Below are positions 1-8,913 of a DNA stretch of 64,000 bases, piece after piece. Positions within the stretch are counted from its first letter, which is position 1; every line of letters begins with the position of its first letter. A program made the translations under genes and the position numbers. A model generated the notes under the pieces. It ran no database searches and had not been told where the DNA came from. It was given only the letters and a program-made list of their open reading frames with translations. The DNA comes from Pseudomonas alkylphenolica (lineage in GTDB: Bacteria; Pseudomonadota; Gammaproteobacteria; Pseudomonadales; Pseudomonadaceae), in contig NZ_QJRG01000047.1 in the NCBI RefSeq assembly GCF_004025535.1, positions 434,001 through 498,000 of the forward strand. The letters are read 5' to 3'.

Positions 1-870
1 GAGGTTTTCTTCCAGGCGATGCAGTTTGGTGGTGCCGGGAATCGGCACTATCCAGGGCTTTTGCATCAGCAGCCAGGCCAGCGCTATTTGCGCGGGGGTG
101 GCGTCTTTCTCGCTGGCGATGCGCTTGAGCAGATCAATCAGGGCCTGGTTCTTGGCCATGGCCTCTGGTGTGAAGCGCGGAAGCAACTGACGGAAATCGC
201 CTTCTCCCAGGGGGGTATCCTTGCTCATGGCGCCGGTCAGGAAGCCTTTGCCCAGCGGGCTGTACGGTACCAGGCCGATGCTCAGGTCCTCGCAGGTCTG
301 CAGGATGCCGTTGCTTTCCACACCGCGGGTCCACAGCGAGTACTCGTTTTGCAGAACGCTGACCGGTTGCACGGCATGGGCACGGCGAACCGTATTCGCC
401 CCTGGCTCTGACAGCCCGAAATACTTGACCTTGCCTTCGGCGATCAGGTCTTTGACCGCTCCGGCTGCTTCCTCGATTGGCACGTTGGGGTCGACGCGGT
501 GCTGGTAGAACAGGTCGATCTGTTCAATGCCCAGGCGTTTGAGCGAGGCTTCGGCCACTTCGCGAATGTGCTCGGGACGGCTGTTCATTCCGGCCAGTTT
601 GCCATCGACAATGTTGAAGCCGAATTTGGTCGCGATCACCACCTGGTCGCGTACCGGGCGCAGTGCTTCGCCGACCATTTCCTCATTGGTGAACGGGCCA
701 TAGGCCTCGGCGGTGTCGAAGAGGGTAACGCCGCGCTCTACGGCCTGGTGGATCAGGGTAACCCCTTGCTGTTTGCTGACAGTGTTGGCGTAGCCGAAGT
801 CCAGCCCCATGCAGCCGTAGCCAAGGGCTGAGACGAGCGGGCCGTTGCTGCCGAGTTTTCGCAGTTGCAT
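1..870 (-). CDS. Aldo/keto reductase, 3' end cut off by the window edge
   Basis: The reading frame starts at ATG 870 and stays open to base 1, giving 290 residues without a stop, so the C-terminus lies outside the window. The protein opens MQLRKLGSNGP and carries the family catalytic tetrad: Asp and Tyr in FDTAEAYG, Lys in VIATKFG and His in FYQHRVD. This is the YakC/AKR13-like type of NADPH-dependent aldo/keto reductase, a soluble (beta/alpha)8 barrel that reduces aldehydes and ketones. The physiological substrate cannot be read from sequence. It is divergent from nothing close by; the next gene, a methyltransferase, is on the same strand 91 bases upstream. The family is certain; the specificity is unknown. 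Confidence 0.9.
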   Translation of the reverse strand, partial: MQLRKLGSNGPLVSALGYGCMGLDFGYANTVSKQQGVTLIHQAVERGVTLFDTAEAYGPFTNEEMVGEALRPVRDQVVIATKFGFNIVDGKLAGMNSRPEHIREVAEASLKRLGIEQIDLFYQHRVDPNVPIEEAAGAVKDLIAEGKVKYFGLSEPGANTVRRAHAVQPVSVLQNEYSLWTRGVESNGILQTCEDLSIGLVPYSPLGKGFLTGAMSKDTPLGEGDFRQLLPRFTPEAMAKNQALIDLLKRIASEKDATPAQIALAWLLMQKPWIVPIPGTTKLHRLEENL

Positions 871-961
871 AAGGGGATCTCCGATAGGTGAGCCCGTCAG
901 CGTAGGCGTGGTGGATTACCTTGATAAGTAGCTGAATGCCGATTGCAGTTATACCGGGATT

Positions 962-1642
962 TTATAAATGCCCTGAGGCGCGTTCGGCCACCAGCAGCAA
1001 GGACTGCGGCACCGGGCTTTGCGGGTGTTGCGGTTCCTGCAGCGAGACCAGCCGTAAGCCTGCCATGTCCAGCGCATTGAGCCAGCTTGAGAGGGTGCGA
1101 AAGTACCACGGCATCGGCCGCCACTGCCCTGCAAGCCCGGCGAAGGTTTCCTCGCGCCAGCCATCCTGGTAGCTGTTCTGCGCCACGCTCCAGGGATGCA
1201 GGGTCTGGATAACCAGCGCGCCGCCGGGGGCGAGCAAGGTGTTCATGGCGGCGAGCAGCGGAATGATGTCCTGGTGCAGCAAGGAGAAATTTGCGCAGAT
1301 CAGGTCATAGCCGCTGCCAATGTAGACCTGGCCTTCGACCAGTGCCTCGTAGCTCGCGCAGTGCACTGGCGCATCGCCTGCGGCGCGCGCGGCAGCGGTC
1401 AAGCTGGCATCGCCGTCAACACCGACGGCCTCGATGCCCCGTTCGCTGAGCGCACGCAACAGCCAGCCTTCACCGCAGCCCAGGTCGAGCACGCGCCCGG
1501 GTTGGCGGCCCAGCACCGCCAAGAGGATCGCCTGGTTGGTGACTTGCTGACGGCTTTCAATGCTGCCCGAGCGTATGGCCTCGATCCAGGCATCGGCATT
1601 GTGCTGCCAGCTTTGCAGGAGAGCGGTTTCATCGGTAGGCAT
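962..1642 (-). CDS. Class I SAM-dependent methyltransferase
   Basis: A 226-residue soluble protein. Motif I for S-adenosylmethionine binding, VLDLGCGEGW, lies at about residues 51-60, followed by an acidic residue at the end of strand 2 (GVDGD) and a motif near LICANFSLLHQDI. That is the classic Rossmann methyltransferase layout, of the ubiE/UbiG-like or Tam-like small-molecule kind. An upstream in-frame start at 1678 is possible, but ATG 1642 has a GGGG Shine-Dalgarno stretch 7 bases ahead and begins the conserved fold. The substrate is not predictable. It is divergent from the ZapE-like gene. Confidence 0.88.
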   Translation of the reverse strand: MPTDETALLQSWQHNADAWIEAIRSGSIESRQQVTNQAILLAVLGRQPGRVLDLGCGEGWLLRALSERGIEAVGVDGDASLTAAARAAGDAPVHCASYEALVEGQVYIGSGYDLICANFSLLHQDIIPLLAAMNTLLAPGGALVIQTLHPWSVAQNSYQDGWREETFAGLAGQWRPMPWYFRTLSSWLNALDMAGLRLVSLQEPQHPQSPVPQSLLLVAERASGHL

Positions 1643-1735
1643 GGGCGTACCCCGGCGTGAGGGAGGGATACACAGCATAGGACAGCCGCCCAGAGTATTT
1701 GCGCGTAGAATGGCGGTTTTTTCACGGGCGTTGCC

Positions 1736-2854
1736 ATGTCCTGCTTCACAGAGCAGTCTCCGCTTCGGCGCTACCAGCAGGCCATCGAGCGTGACGGGTT
1801 TGTCAGCGACCCCGCGCAGCTGCAGGCCGCCAACGCGCTGAATGCGTGTTTTCTCGCGCTACAGCAAGGTGAAACGCCGCAGGGCGTTTACCTCTGGGGC
1901 CCGGTCGGGCGTGGCAAGACCTGGCTGATGGACCAGTTTCATGGCTGCCTCACTGTGCCTGCCCGGCGTCAGCATTTTCACCACTTCATGCGTTGGGTTC
2001 ACCAGCGCCTGTTCCAGCTCAATGGCACAGCCGACCCGTTGCATGCGTTGGCCTTGTCGTTGGCCGAAGAGATCCGGGTGCTGTGTTTCGACGAATTGTT
2101 CGTCAACGATATCGGCGACGCGATCATCCTCGGGCGGCTGTTCCAGGTACTGTTTGAAGCGGGTGTGGTGATCGTTGCCACCTCCAACCAACCGCCTGAC
2201 CAGCTCTATTTCGACGGCTTCAACCGTGAGCGCTTCATGCCGGCGATTGCCGCCATCGAGCGGCACATGCAGGTGGTGGCAGTGGCCGGCGAGCAGGATC
2301 ATCGCCTGCATCCGGGCGCTGCCCAGCAGCGTTACTGGGTGCGGGACACGGCGCAGCCGCAGGTGCTTGGCGAAGTCTTTGCGCGCTTGAGCGAAGACCT
2401 GCCTTGCACCGATCAGCCGTTGCAGATCGGCGCACGACAGCTGATGGTGGTGCAGCGCAGTGCCACCGTGCTCTGGTGCCGTTACGCCGACCTGTGTGAA
2501 CAGCCGTTCGCCGCCATGGACTTCATGGTGCTGTGCGATCACTTCAAGGCCATTCTTGTCGGTGAAGTACCCGCCCTGGGTGCCCGTCAGCGCGAGGCCA
2601 GAATTGCCCGGGGCACCGAAGACGGTGCCAGTCGCGTAGTGGCTGGCGACCGGGAGCTGCCGCAGTTGTCGGTGCATGATGACAGCGTGCGGCGCTTCAT
2701 CGCGTTGGTCGATGAATGCTACGACCGTCGGATCGCCCTGTACCTGGAAGCCGAGGTGGCGCTGGATGCGCTCTACACTCAAGGGTATCTGGAGTTCCCG
2801 TTCCGGCGCACCCTGAGCCGCCTGCGGGAGATGCAACTGCAACGCTTCTGTTGA
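1736..2854 (+). CDS. zapE: ZapE/AFG1-family ATPase
   Basis: A 372-residue P-loop ATPase of the AFG1/ZapE family. The Walker A motif GPVGRGKTW sits at about residues 55-63 and the Walker B motif VLCFDELFVNDIGDA at 115-129, with an ATSNQPP sensor-like segment shortly after. In E. coli ZapE binds FtsZ and acts on the Z-ring; the mitochondrial AFG1 homologue helps turn over respiratory subunits. Pseudomonas genomes often carry two members of the family and this one is not in the canonical ribosomal-protein neighbourhood, so it may be the second paralogue. The DinB-like gene follows after 11 bases and is probably co-transcribed. The family is certain; the division role is inferred. Confidence 0.85.
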   Translation: MSCFTEQSPLRRYQQAIERDGFVSDPAQLQAANALNACFLALQQGETPQGVYLWGPVGRGKTWLMDQFHGCLTVPARRQHFHHFMRWVHQRLFQLNGTADPLHALALSLAEEIRVLCFDELFVNDIGDAIILGRLFQVLFEAGVVIVATSNQPPDQLYFDGFNRERFMPAIAAIERHMQVVAVAGEQDHRLHPGAAQQRYWVRDTAQPQVLGEVFARLSEDLPCTDQPLQIGARQLMVVQRSATVLWCRYADLCEQPFAAMDFMVLCDHFKAILVGEVPALGARQREARIARGTEDGASRVVAGDRELPQLSVHDDSVRRFIALVDECYDRRIALYLEAEVALDALYTQGYLEFPFRRTLSRLREMQLQRFC

Positions 2855-2865
2855 AGGAGTCGATC

Positions 2866-3447
2866 ATGCAGCCACTTTCGCATCATTTGCTGACCATGGC
2901 CTACCAGAACGGCTGGGCCAACCACAGGCTGTACAAGGCCTGCCTGCAATTGAGCCAGGACGAGTTCGTGGAGCCGCGCTGCAGTTTCTTTGGCTCGATC
3001 AAGGCGACCCTCAACCACATCCTGACGGTCGATTGGTTCTACCTCAATGCCCTGGAGTCCGAACAACGCGGCGAGGCACCGGAAGCCGACAGCGAACGCT
3101 TTTTCCAGCCGCAAGAACCCTATGCCACCAGTGAAGAACTGTATGCCGAGCAGGCCCAGGCCGATCACCGTCTGATTGCCTATTGCAGCCAGCTGCGCGA
3201 TGACCAGCTGCAACGTTACGTGAGCGTCGTGCGCCCCGACTGGGTCCAGCGCGAACAGCGCCTGCGCCTGTTGTCACACCTGTTCGAGCACCAGATCCAT
3301 CACCGTGGGCAGGTGCATACCCTGCTCAGTGAGACGTCGGTGCGGCCCCCGCAGCTGGATGAATTTTTCTGCGAGGACGAAGCACACCTGCGTGCCCAGG
3401 ACTTTGCCGAGCTGGGCTGGACCGAAGCGCAGATCTGGGGGCGTTAG
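2866..3447 (+). CDS. DinB-family metal-binding four-helix protein
   Basis: A 193-residue protein. ATG 2866 is preceded by an AAGGAG Shine-Dalgarno at 2854-2859 that overlaps the end of the ATPase gene, which settles the start; the open frame extends further upstream but only inside the neighbour. The DinB fold is indicated by an N-terminal MAYQNGWANHRLY segment, a histidine in TLNHILTVDWFY (about residue 51) and the C-terminal EHQIHHRGQVH segment, which together form the usual three-histidine metal site. DinB-like proteins include thiol-dependent transferases and damage-inducible proteins of unknown activity. The 3' end overlaps the convergent hydrolase gene by 4 bases. Confidence 0.85.
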   Translation: MQPLSHHLLTMAYQNGWANHRLYKACLQLSQDEFVEPRCSFFGSIKATLNHILTVDWFYLNALESEQRGEAPEADSERFFQPQEPYATSEELYAEQAQADHRLIAYCSQLRDDQLQRYVSVVRPDWVQREQRLRLLSHLFEHQIHHRGQVHTLLSETSVRPPQLDEFFCEDEAHLRAQDFAELGWTEAQIWGR

Positions 3448-4442
3448 CGGCCCAGCCAGTCCAGCAGCGCCTTATGGAAGCGCTCCGGCTGTTCGATCTG
3501 TGGGGCATGGCCGAGACCGGGAAATTCCACCAGGCTGCCTTGGGGAATGGTCTTGGCCACCTGCTGGCCCAGTTGCTTGTAGTGGCCCAACCTGGCTTTT
3601 ACTTCAGGCGCAGCGATGTCGCTGCCTATCGCAGTGGTATCGGCATCGCCAATCAACAGCAGGGTCGGCATCTGCAGGTGCTTGAACTCGTAGACCACCG
3701 GCTGGGTGAAAATCATGTCGTAGATCAGCGCCGAGTTCCATGCCACCGCCTCGTGCCCTGGGCCCTGGTTCAGGCCCACGAGCATTTGCACCCAACGCTC
3801 GTACTCGGGCTTCCAGCGCCCGTCGTAGTAGGTCTTGCGCTCGTAATTGCGCACCCCTTCGGCATCGAGCTTCAGCTCGCGCTGGTACCACTGATCCACC
3901 GTGCGGTAGGGCACACCGAGCGCTTTCCAGTCTTCCAGGCCGATCGGGTTGACCATCGCCAGGCGCTCGACCTGTTGCGGGTAAAGCAGGGCATAGCGGG
4001 TGGCAAGCATGCCGCCGGTGGAGTGGCCGAGCAGGCTGCTCTTGTTCACGCCCAGTTGCGCCAGCAGGGCATGGGTGTTGTCGGCCAGTTGCTGGAAGCT
4101 GTACTGATAATGGACGGGTTTACTGGAGGTGCAAAAGCCGATCTGGTCGGGGGCGATCACCCGGTATCCGGCCTGGCTCAAGGCGTAGATAGTGGTTTCC
4201 CAGGTCGCGGCGCAGAAGTTCTTGCCGTGCATCAGCACCACGGTCCGGCCATTGGCATTGCCACGGGCGGCAACGTCCATGTAACCCATTTGCAGGGTCT
4301 GGCCCTGGGATTGGAAGCTGAAGTGCTTGAGCGGGTGAGGGTAGTCGAAGCCTTCGAGTTGCTGGCCGTAGGTCGGGGCTTGGGCGGCAAACGAGCTGCT
4401 GGCGAACAGGCAGCTCAGGGCCAGGGCGGGCAAGCGCAGCAT
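3444..4442 (-). CDS. Secreted alpha/beta-fold hydrolase
   Basis: A 332-residue protein. ATG 4442 was chosen because it starts directly with a signal peptide (MLRLPALALSCLFASSSFAA), whereas the longer frame up to 4511 would bury it. The nucleophile elbow GHSTGGM and the late histidine in PGLGHAPQIE supply the Ser and His of the catalytic triad; GDADTTAIGSD probably provides the acid. An HGKNF segment near residue 75 forms the oxyanion-hole strand. It should act in the periplasm or outside the cell on an ester-type or related substrate. It follows the YqaA-like gene on the same strand after 58 bases. The exact substrate is unknown. Confidence 0.85.
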   Translation of the reverse strand: MLRLPALALSCLFASSSFAAQAPTYGQQLEGFDYPHPLKHFSFQSQGQTLQMGYMDVAARGNANGRTVVLMHGKNFCAATWETTIYALSQAGYRVIAPDQIGFCTSSKPVHYQYSFQQLADNTHALLAQLGVNKSSLLGHSTGGMLATRYALLYPQQVERLAMVNPIGLEDWKALGVPYRTVDQWYQRELKLDAEGVRNYERKTYYDGRWKPEYERWVQMLVGLNQGPGHEAVAWNSALIYDMIFTQPVVYEFKHLQMPTLLLIGDADTTAIGSDIAAPEVKARLGHYKQLGQQVAKTIPQGSLVEFPGLGHAPQIEQPERFHKALLDWLGR

Positions 4443-4500
4443 GGGCACACTCCGTGTCGGGCTATGGATTTGACCTCGGACTGTACCCGTTTGTGCCGGG

Positions 4501-4935
4501 TCAGTGGGCAATCCAGCCCAGGGTCAGCAGGGCGAGCACCGCATAACGCCCGGCTTTGGCGATGGTGACCAGGATGACGAAGCGCCAGAAGGGTTCGCGC
4601 ATGATCCCGGCAATCAGGGTCAGCGGGTCGCCGATCACCGGCATCCAGCTCAGCAGCAACGACCACTGGCCATAGCGCTGGTAGCGTTGCTGGGCTTTGT
4701 CCAGTTGCGCCTGCTTGAAGGGAAACCAGCGGCGGTCACGCAAGTGTTCGATGCCTCGGCCTAGCAGCCAATTGACGATCGAGCCCAGCACATTGCCCAG
4801 TGTGGCAATCAGCAGCAGGCTGGCAACAGCTTGCGGTTCGCGCACCAGCAGGCCGACCAGCACCGCCTCCGATTGCAGCGGCAACAGGGTCGCGGCGCCA
4901 AAGGCGCTGAAGAACAGCGCCCATTCACTCAACAT
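4501..4935 (-). CDS. YqaA/DedA-like (VTT domain) inner-membrane protein
   Basis: A 144-residue integral membrane protein with the small YqaA arrangement of the SNARE-associated/VTT superfamily: hydrophobic segments at about residues 5-30, 40-60, 90-115 and 120-140, and the signature stretch LGNVLGSIVNWLLGRG. The C-terminal part has the paired-helix WMPVIGDPLTLIAGIMR motif typical of DedA relatives. ATG 4935 was chosen since the 14 residues before it in the longer frame are polar and unlike the family. DedA relatives support lipid translocation and envelope homeostasis; YqaA itself is uncharacterised. The DUF411 gene ends 10 bases upstream, so it is likely in the copper-related transcript. Confidence 0.82.
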   Translation of the reverse strand: MLSEWALFFSAFGAATLLPLQSEAVLVGLLVREPQAVASLLLIATLGNVLGSIVNWLLGRGIEHLRDRRWFPFKQAQLDKAQQRYQRYGQWSLLLSWMPVIGDPLTLIAGIMREPFWRFVILVTIAKAGRYAVLALLTLGWIAH

Positions 4936-4945
4936 GCCGAGCGGA

Positions 4946-5374
4946 TCAGTAACTGGCGACCACTTCGTCCTTGCCATCCTGGGTCAGGCCGATGACCTTG
5001 TAGGCGTCCTTGTGATCACCCATTTCCATGCCTGGCGAGCCCATCGGCATGCCCGGTACGGCCAGGCCACGCAGGTCCGGGCGCTTGGCCAACAGCTTGA
5101 TCTGTTCGGCCGGTACGTGGCCTTCGACAAACTTGCCGTCGATCACCCCGGTGTGGCACGAAGCCAGGCGAGGGGCGACACCCAGGCGCTGCTTGACCGC
5201 GCTCATGTTGGCTTCTTCATGGTCGTTGACGGTGAAGCCGTTGTCGCGCAAGTGGCTGATCCAGGCCTTGCAGCAGCCACAGTTCGGGTCACGGTATACG
5301 TCGATGGTTTGCCCGGCCTGGGCCAGGGTGCTCAGGGCCAGCAGGCCAAAGGCGATGATTTTCTTGCTCAGCAT
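4946..5374 (-). CDS. Periplasmic DUF411 copper-associated protein
   Basis: A 142-residue exported protein. The signal peptide covers about residues 1-20 (MLSKKIIAFGLLALSTLAQA). The mature part starts with a thioredoxin-like strand carrying the metal-binding motif DPNCGCCKAW, then a second conserved cysteine in RLASCHTGVIDG, and ends with a Met-rich loop (GMPMGSPGMEMGDH). DUF411 proteins, sometimes called CopG although unrelated to the DNA-binding CopG, are found with copper and silver resistance genes and bind Cu(I)/Cu(II) through the CxCC cysteines. It lies 14 bases downstream of copB, so it belongs to the copper operon. Confidence 0.88.
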   Translation of the reverse strand: MLSKKIIAFGLLALSTLAQAGQTIDVYRDPNCGCCKAWISHLRDNGFTVNDHEEANMSAVKQRLGVAPRLASCHTGVIDGKFVEGHVPAEQIKLLAKRPDLRGLAVPGMPMGSPGMEMGDHKDAYKVIGLTQDGKDEVVASY

Positions 5375-5388
5375 GGTGATTCTCCAAT

Positions 5389-6255
5389 TCAGAAACGCAG
5401 CCGCACACCCGCGAGCACGCGGGTCTGGCTGATATCGCCGTCATCATCTCGCAGCTGTTCGGCGGTATTGCCGTAAGTGCGGTTGAAGCTGACGCCCAGG
5501 TAGGGGGCGAAGCCGCGGGTGATCTCGTAACGCAGGCGCAGGCCGATTTCACTGTCTGCTAGACCCGCACCCTGATCGCGCGAGGCATCGTTGCGACCGT
5601 AGAGGTTAGCTTCCAGCGAGGGTTCGAGTATCCAGCGATTGGTCAGCAGGATAGCGTAACTGCTCTCCAGGCGCAGCGCGGTCTGTTGCCGCTCTCCGAC
5701 ATAGGCTGTGGCTTCCAGTTCCAGGCCATACAGCGGCGTACCCTGAATGCCGAACGCTGCCCAGGCCTGGCCGCTGGCCGGCTTGAAATCCTGGCGCAGG
5801 CCGCCGACCAGTTCCCACCAGGGGCTGATGGCATGACCCCAGAGCGCTTGCAGTTCGGCTTTATGGGTGACGCCCTGCTCGCGCTCGCCTTCGGTGCGCA
5901 GCCAGAGTCGGTCGATATCGCCACCGATCCAGGCATTGGCGTTCCAGTTCAGAGCGCTGCTGCTCTCGAAGTTTTGATACTCAAGCTGCTCGACGATCAC
6001 CGCCCAGTTGACCTGCCGATCATGCACCTGATGACCGGGCAGGGGCGGGAAGGCGGCGCGGCGGTCGGCGTCGCTGATCGGCCGCAACGGCGTGCGCGGG
6101 GCTTCCTGCATTTGCCCGTGGCCCATGGTGCTGTGATCCATGGCACCGTGGTTCATCGCGCCATGATCCATCTCCTGCGCCCGTACGTCTTCACTGACCA
6201 GCAGGGCGAGCAGTGCCAGGCTGCCGAGCAGGGGGCGGTTGAGTGCTTCATTCAT
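5389..6255 (-). CDS. copB: Copper resistance outer-membrane protein CopB
   Basis: A 288-residue protein. It starts at ATG 6255, overlapping the last 8 bases of copA, which fits translational coupling. After a signal peptide the mature N-terminus is a Met/His-rich metal-binding stretch (repeats of MDHGAM and MNHGAM), followed by the CopB/PcoB beta-barrel domain that begins about residue 75 (HDRQVNWAV) and ends with the aromatic ARG-VRLRF terminus expected of an outer-membrane barrel. CopB works with the periplasmic oxidase CopA in copper tolerance, probably as an outer-membrane copper-handling channel. The family assignment is clear. Confidence 0.93.
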   Translation of the reverse strand: MNEALNRPLLGSLALLALLVSEDVRAQEMDHGAMNHGAMDHSTMGHGQMQEAPRTPLRPISDADRRAAFPPLPGHQVHDRQVNWAVIVEQLEYQNFESSSALNWNANAWIGGDIDRLWLRTEGEREQGVTHKAELQALWGHAISPWWELVGGLRQDFKPASGQAWAAFGIQGTPLYGLELEATAYVGERQQTALRLESSYAILLTNRWILEPSLEANLYGRNDASRDQGAGLADSEIGLRLRYEITRGFAPYLGVSFNRTYGNTAEQLRDDDGDISQTRVLAGVRLRF

Positions 6256-7975
6256 CGACGCGTACCTCGCGGAACATGCCCATTTCCATGTGGTAGAGCA
6301 GGTGGCAGTGGTAGGCCCAGCGGCCCAGGGCGTCGGCACTGACGCGGTAACTGCGTCGGCTGCCGGGTGGAATGTCGAGGGTGTGTTTGCGCACCTGAAA
6401 GCGCCCGTGCTCATCCTCAAGGTCGCTCCACAGCCCGTGCAGGTGGATCGGGTGGGCCATCATCGTGTCGTTGACCAGGGTGATGCGCAGGCGTTCGCCA
6501 TAACGCAGGCGCAACGGTTCGGCGTCGGAGAATTTGATGCCATTGAACGACCAGGCAAAGCGTTCCATATGACCGGTCAGGTGCAGTTCGATCTCGCGTG
6601 AGGGTTCGCGGCCGTCGGGGTCGGCGAAGGTGCTTTTCAGGTCGGCGTAGGTCAGCACCCGGCGGCCGTTGTTGCGCAGGCCAATGCCAGGGTCGGCGAG
6701 GTTCGGTTTGGGCGACATGGTCTGCATGTCGACCAGTGGATTGCCGGTTTCACTGGCCGGGTGTTGTTGCATGCGACCCATGCCACCCATCCCGGCCATC
6801 CCGGCGTGGTCCATTGCGCCCATCTGGCTATGGTCCATGCCACCCATGGCATCCATGCCGCCGTGGCCCATATCGGCCATGGTCAGCACTGGTCGCGGGT
6901 CGGGTTGCGGCACGGGGGCTTCAAGGCCAGGGCGGCGTGCCAGGGTGCCGCGGGCGTAACCGGTGCGGTCCATGCTTTGCGCATACAGGGTGTAGGCGGG
7001 CAGATCGCCCACCTGCACCAGCACGTCGTAGGTTTCGGCCACGGCGATGCGCAGTTCATCAACGTTGACCGGCTTTACCGGCTGGCCGTCAGCGGCGATC
7101 ACGGTCAGCTTCAAACCAGGAATGCGAAAATCGAAATAGCTCATGGCCGAGCCGTTGATCAGGCGCAAACGCACGGTTTCATCTGGCTGAAACAGACAAG
7201 TGAAATTGCCATCGGGTGGCTGGCCGTTGAGCAGGTAGGTGTAGGTGGCCGCGCTGATGTCGGCGAGGTCGGTAGGGCTCATGCGCATGGCGGCCCAGGC
7301 CTTGCGTTCGGCCAGGGTCTTCGACCAGCCGTGTTCGGCAACGTCGTTGATGAAGTCGCCGACGGTGCGCTTGTGGAAGTTGTAGGCGTCGGACTGCTTT
7401 TTCAGTGTGGCCATAAGCGCTTCTGGCGCCTGATCACTCCAGTCACTGAACAGCAACACATAGTCACGCTGGTAGTGATGTGGCTCGGGGGTTTTCGGAT
7501 CGATGACAATCGCCCCGTACACCCCCGCCTGCTCCTGCAGGCCGGAATGACTGTGGTACCAGTAGGTGCCGCTTTGCTCGAGAGTGAAGCGATAGAGGTA
7601 GTCGCCACCGGGCTCGATGCCGGCAAAGCTCAATCCCGGTACGCCGTCCATGTTGGCCGGCAGGATAATGCCATGCCAGTGCAACGATGTCGGTTCGTCC
7701 AGGCGATTGCGCACGCGCAGCGTCACGGTATCGCCTTCGCGCCAGCGCAGCACCGGGCCGGGCAGGCTGTTGTTGATGGTCAATGCCGTGCGCGGTCGGC
7801 CGGTGATATTGACCGGGGTCTGTCCGATGAACAGTTCGAAGTCGCGCCCACTGAGTTCATGGCCCAGTGGTGACTCGGCAGCAAAGGCGGGCAGGCGCCA
7901 GAGGCCAAGGCCGGCCAGGGCGCTGCCAGCGGCAAAGCCTTTGACGAAGGTGCGGCGGGTCGGGTGTGCAAGCAT
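6248..7975 (-). CDS. copA: Periplasmic multicopper oxidase CopA
   Basis: A 575-residue multicopper oxidase. The N-terminus has a twin-arginine signal (RRTFVKGFAAGSALAGLGLW), so the folded copper enzyme is exported by Tat. The copper ligands are visible: LHWHGIILP, YWYHSHSG, HPIHLHG and the T1/T3 block HCHLLYHMEMGM. Between the second and third domains, at about residues 365-405, lies a Met/His-rich insert (MGHGGMDAMGGMDHSQ and following), the typical CopA copper-loading segment. It oxidises Cu(I) and stores copper in the periplasm. It leads a copA-copB-DUF411 transcript; no copRS genes are in view. Confidence 0.96.
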   Translation of the reverse strand: MLAHPTRRTFVKGFAAGSALAGLGLWRLPAFAAESPLGHELSGRDFELFIGQTPVNITGRPRTALTINNSLPGPVLRWREGDTVTLRVRNRLDEPTSLHWHGIILPANMDGVPGLSFAGIEPGGDYLYRFTLEQSGTYWYHSHSGLQEQAGVYGAIVIDPKTPEPHHYQRDYVLLFSDWSDQAPEALMATLKKQSDAYNFHKRTVGDFINDVAEHGWSKTLAERKAWAAMRMSPTDLADISAATYTYLLNGQPPDGNFTCLFQPDETVRLRLINGSAMSYFDFRIPGLKLTVIAADGQPVKPVNVDELRIAVAETYDVLVQVGDLPAYTLYAQSMDRTGYARGTLARRPGLEAPVPQPDPRPVLTMADMGHGGMDAMGGMDHSQMGAMDHAGMAGMGGMGRMQQHPASETGNPLVDMQTMSPKPNLADPGIGLRNNGRRVLTYADLKSTFADPDGREPSREIELHLTGHMERFAWSFNGIKFSDAEPLRLRYGERLRITLVNDTMMAHPIHLHGLWSDLEDEHGRFQVRKHTLDIPPGSRRSYRVSADALGRWAYHCHLLYHMEMGMFREVRVDE

Positions 7976-8047
7976 GTCGGTGCCAATCCATCAGCGAGAA
8001 TGGCACGACCTTAGCGAGTGCAGACTGTCAGTTATCTGAGTGCCAGA

Positions 8048-8061
8048 TTACAGATTTGTCA
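8048..8061. promoter_or_regulatory. Possible CopR-type operator upstream of copA
   Basis: The imperfect inverted repeat TTACAGATTTGTCA lies about 75 bases upstream of the copA start codon. The motif TGTCAGT occurs twice, at 8026-8032 and 8057-8063, spaced by three helical turns. TGACA/TGTCA half-sites are typical of CopR/CusR-family response regulators acting on copper genes. The element also lies 90 bases upstream of the divergent dehydrogenase. The assignment is by resemblance only. Confidence 0.35.
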
Positions 8062-8147
8062 GTGACCCTGATGGTTGTATGGCTTTGCGCAGCCGTTGTC
8101 CTGCGTTAGCCTTGAATGGCAATCATCACTGGGGGCAAGGAGTATCC

Positions 8148-8894
8148 ATGGATAACGTCATCGTCATCACCGGCGCCAGCCGCGGTATTGGTGCAGCAAC
8201 CGCACGGCTGGCCGCGCGTGAAGGCTATCGGATCTGTATCAACTACGTGAGCGATGATCAGGCTGCCCAACGGGTGCTGGCCGAGGTGCGTGAGCTGGGG
8301 GCCGAGGCCATCGCGGTCAAGGCCGATGTCAGTGTCGAAGACGAGATCATCCAGTTGTTCCAGCGCGTCGATGCCGAGCTGGGGCCGGTCACCGCGCTGG
8401 TCAACAATGCCGGCACCATTGGCCAGAAGAGCCCGCTCGAGCAGATGTCGGAATTTCGCCTGCTCAAGTTGATGAAAACCAATGTGGTCGGGCCGATGCT
8501 GTGCAGCAAGCATGCATTGCTGCGCATGTCGACACGCCACGGTGGCCAGGGTGGCAGCATCGTCAACGTGTCGTCGGTGGCTGCCCGGTTGGGCTCGCCC
8601 AACGAGTATGTCGACTACGCAGCGTCCAAAGGAGCATTGGACACCTTCACGTTGGGACTGGCCAAGGAGGTCGCCGATCAGGGGGTGCGTGTCAACGGCG
8701 TACGCCCCGGCTACATCTTTACCGATTTCCATGCGCTCAGCGGTGACCCGCACCGTGTCAGCAAACTTGAGTCGAGCATTCCCATGGGGCGGGGTGGTCA
8801 AGCCGAAGAGGTGGCCGAAGCCATTATCTGGCTGTTGTCCGACAAGGCTTCGTATTCCACCGGCAGCTTTATCGATCTCGGCGGAGGGCGCTGA
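8148..8894 (+). CDS. Short-chain dehydrogenase/reductase
   Basis: A 248-residue classical SDR. ATG 8148 follows an AAGGAG Shine-Dalgarno at 8137-8142 and starts directly with the nucleotide-binding motif (VIVITGASRGIG). Further marks are the NNAG strand (residues about 87-90), the catalytic Ser in IVNVSSVAA and the YxxxK pair in YVDYAASKGAL. It resembles FabG-like and glucose 1-dehydrogenase-like oxidoreductases; the coenzyme is probably NADP(H) given the basic ASRG loop. The substrate is unknown. It converges on the sensor kinase gene. Confidence 0.9.
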   Translation: MDNVIVITGASRGIGAATARLAAREGYRICINYVSDDQAAQRVLAEVRELGAEAIAVKADVSVEDEIIQLFQRVDAELGPVTALVNNAGTIGQKSPLEQMSEFRLLKLMKTNVVGPMLCSKHALLRMSTRHGGQGGSIVNVSSVAARLGSPNEYVDYAASKGALDTFTLGLAKEVADQGVRVNGVRPGYIFTDFHALSGDPHRVSKLESSIPMGRGGQAEEVAEAIIWLLSDKASYSTGSFIDLGGGR

Positions 8895-8913
8895 CCCGGC
8901 CCAGGCATGCCGC

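Noticed and set aside
6652..6900. A short tandem repeat or variable tract in copA
   Set aside because: The repeated Met/His/Gly codons are the functional copper-loading segment of CopA, not a separate repeat element.
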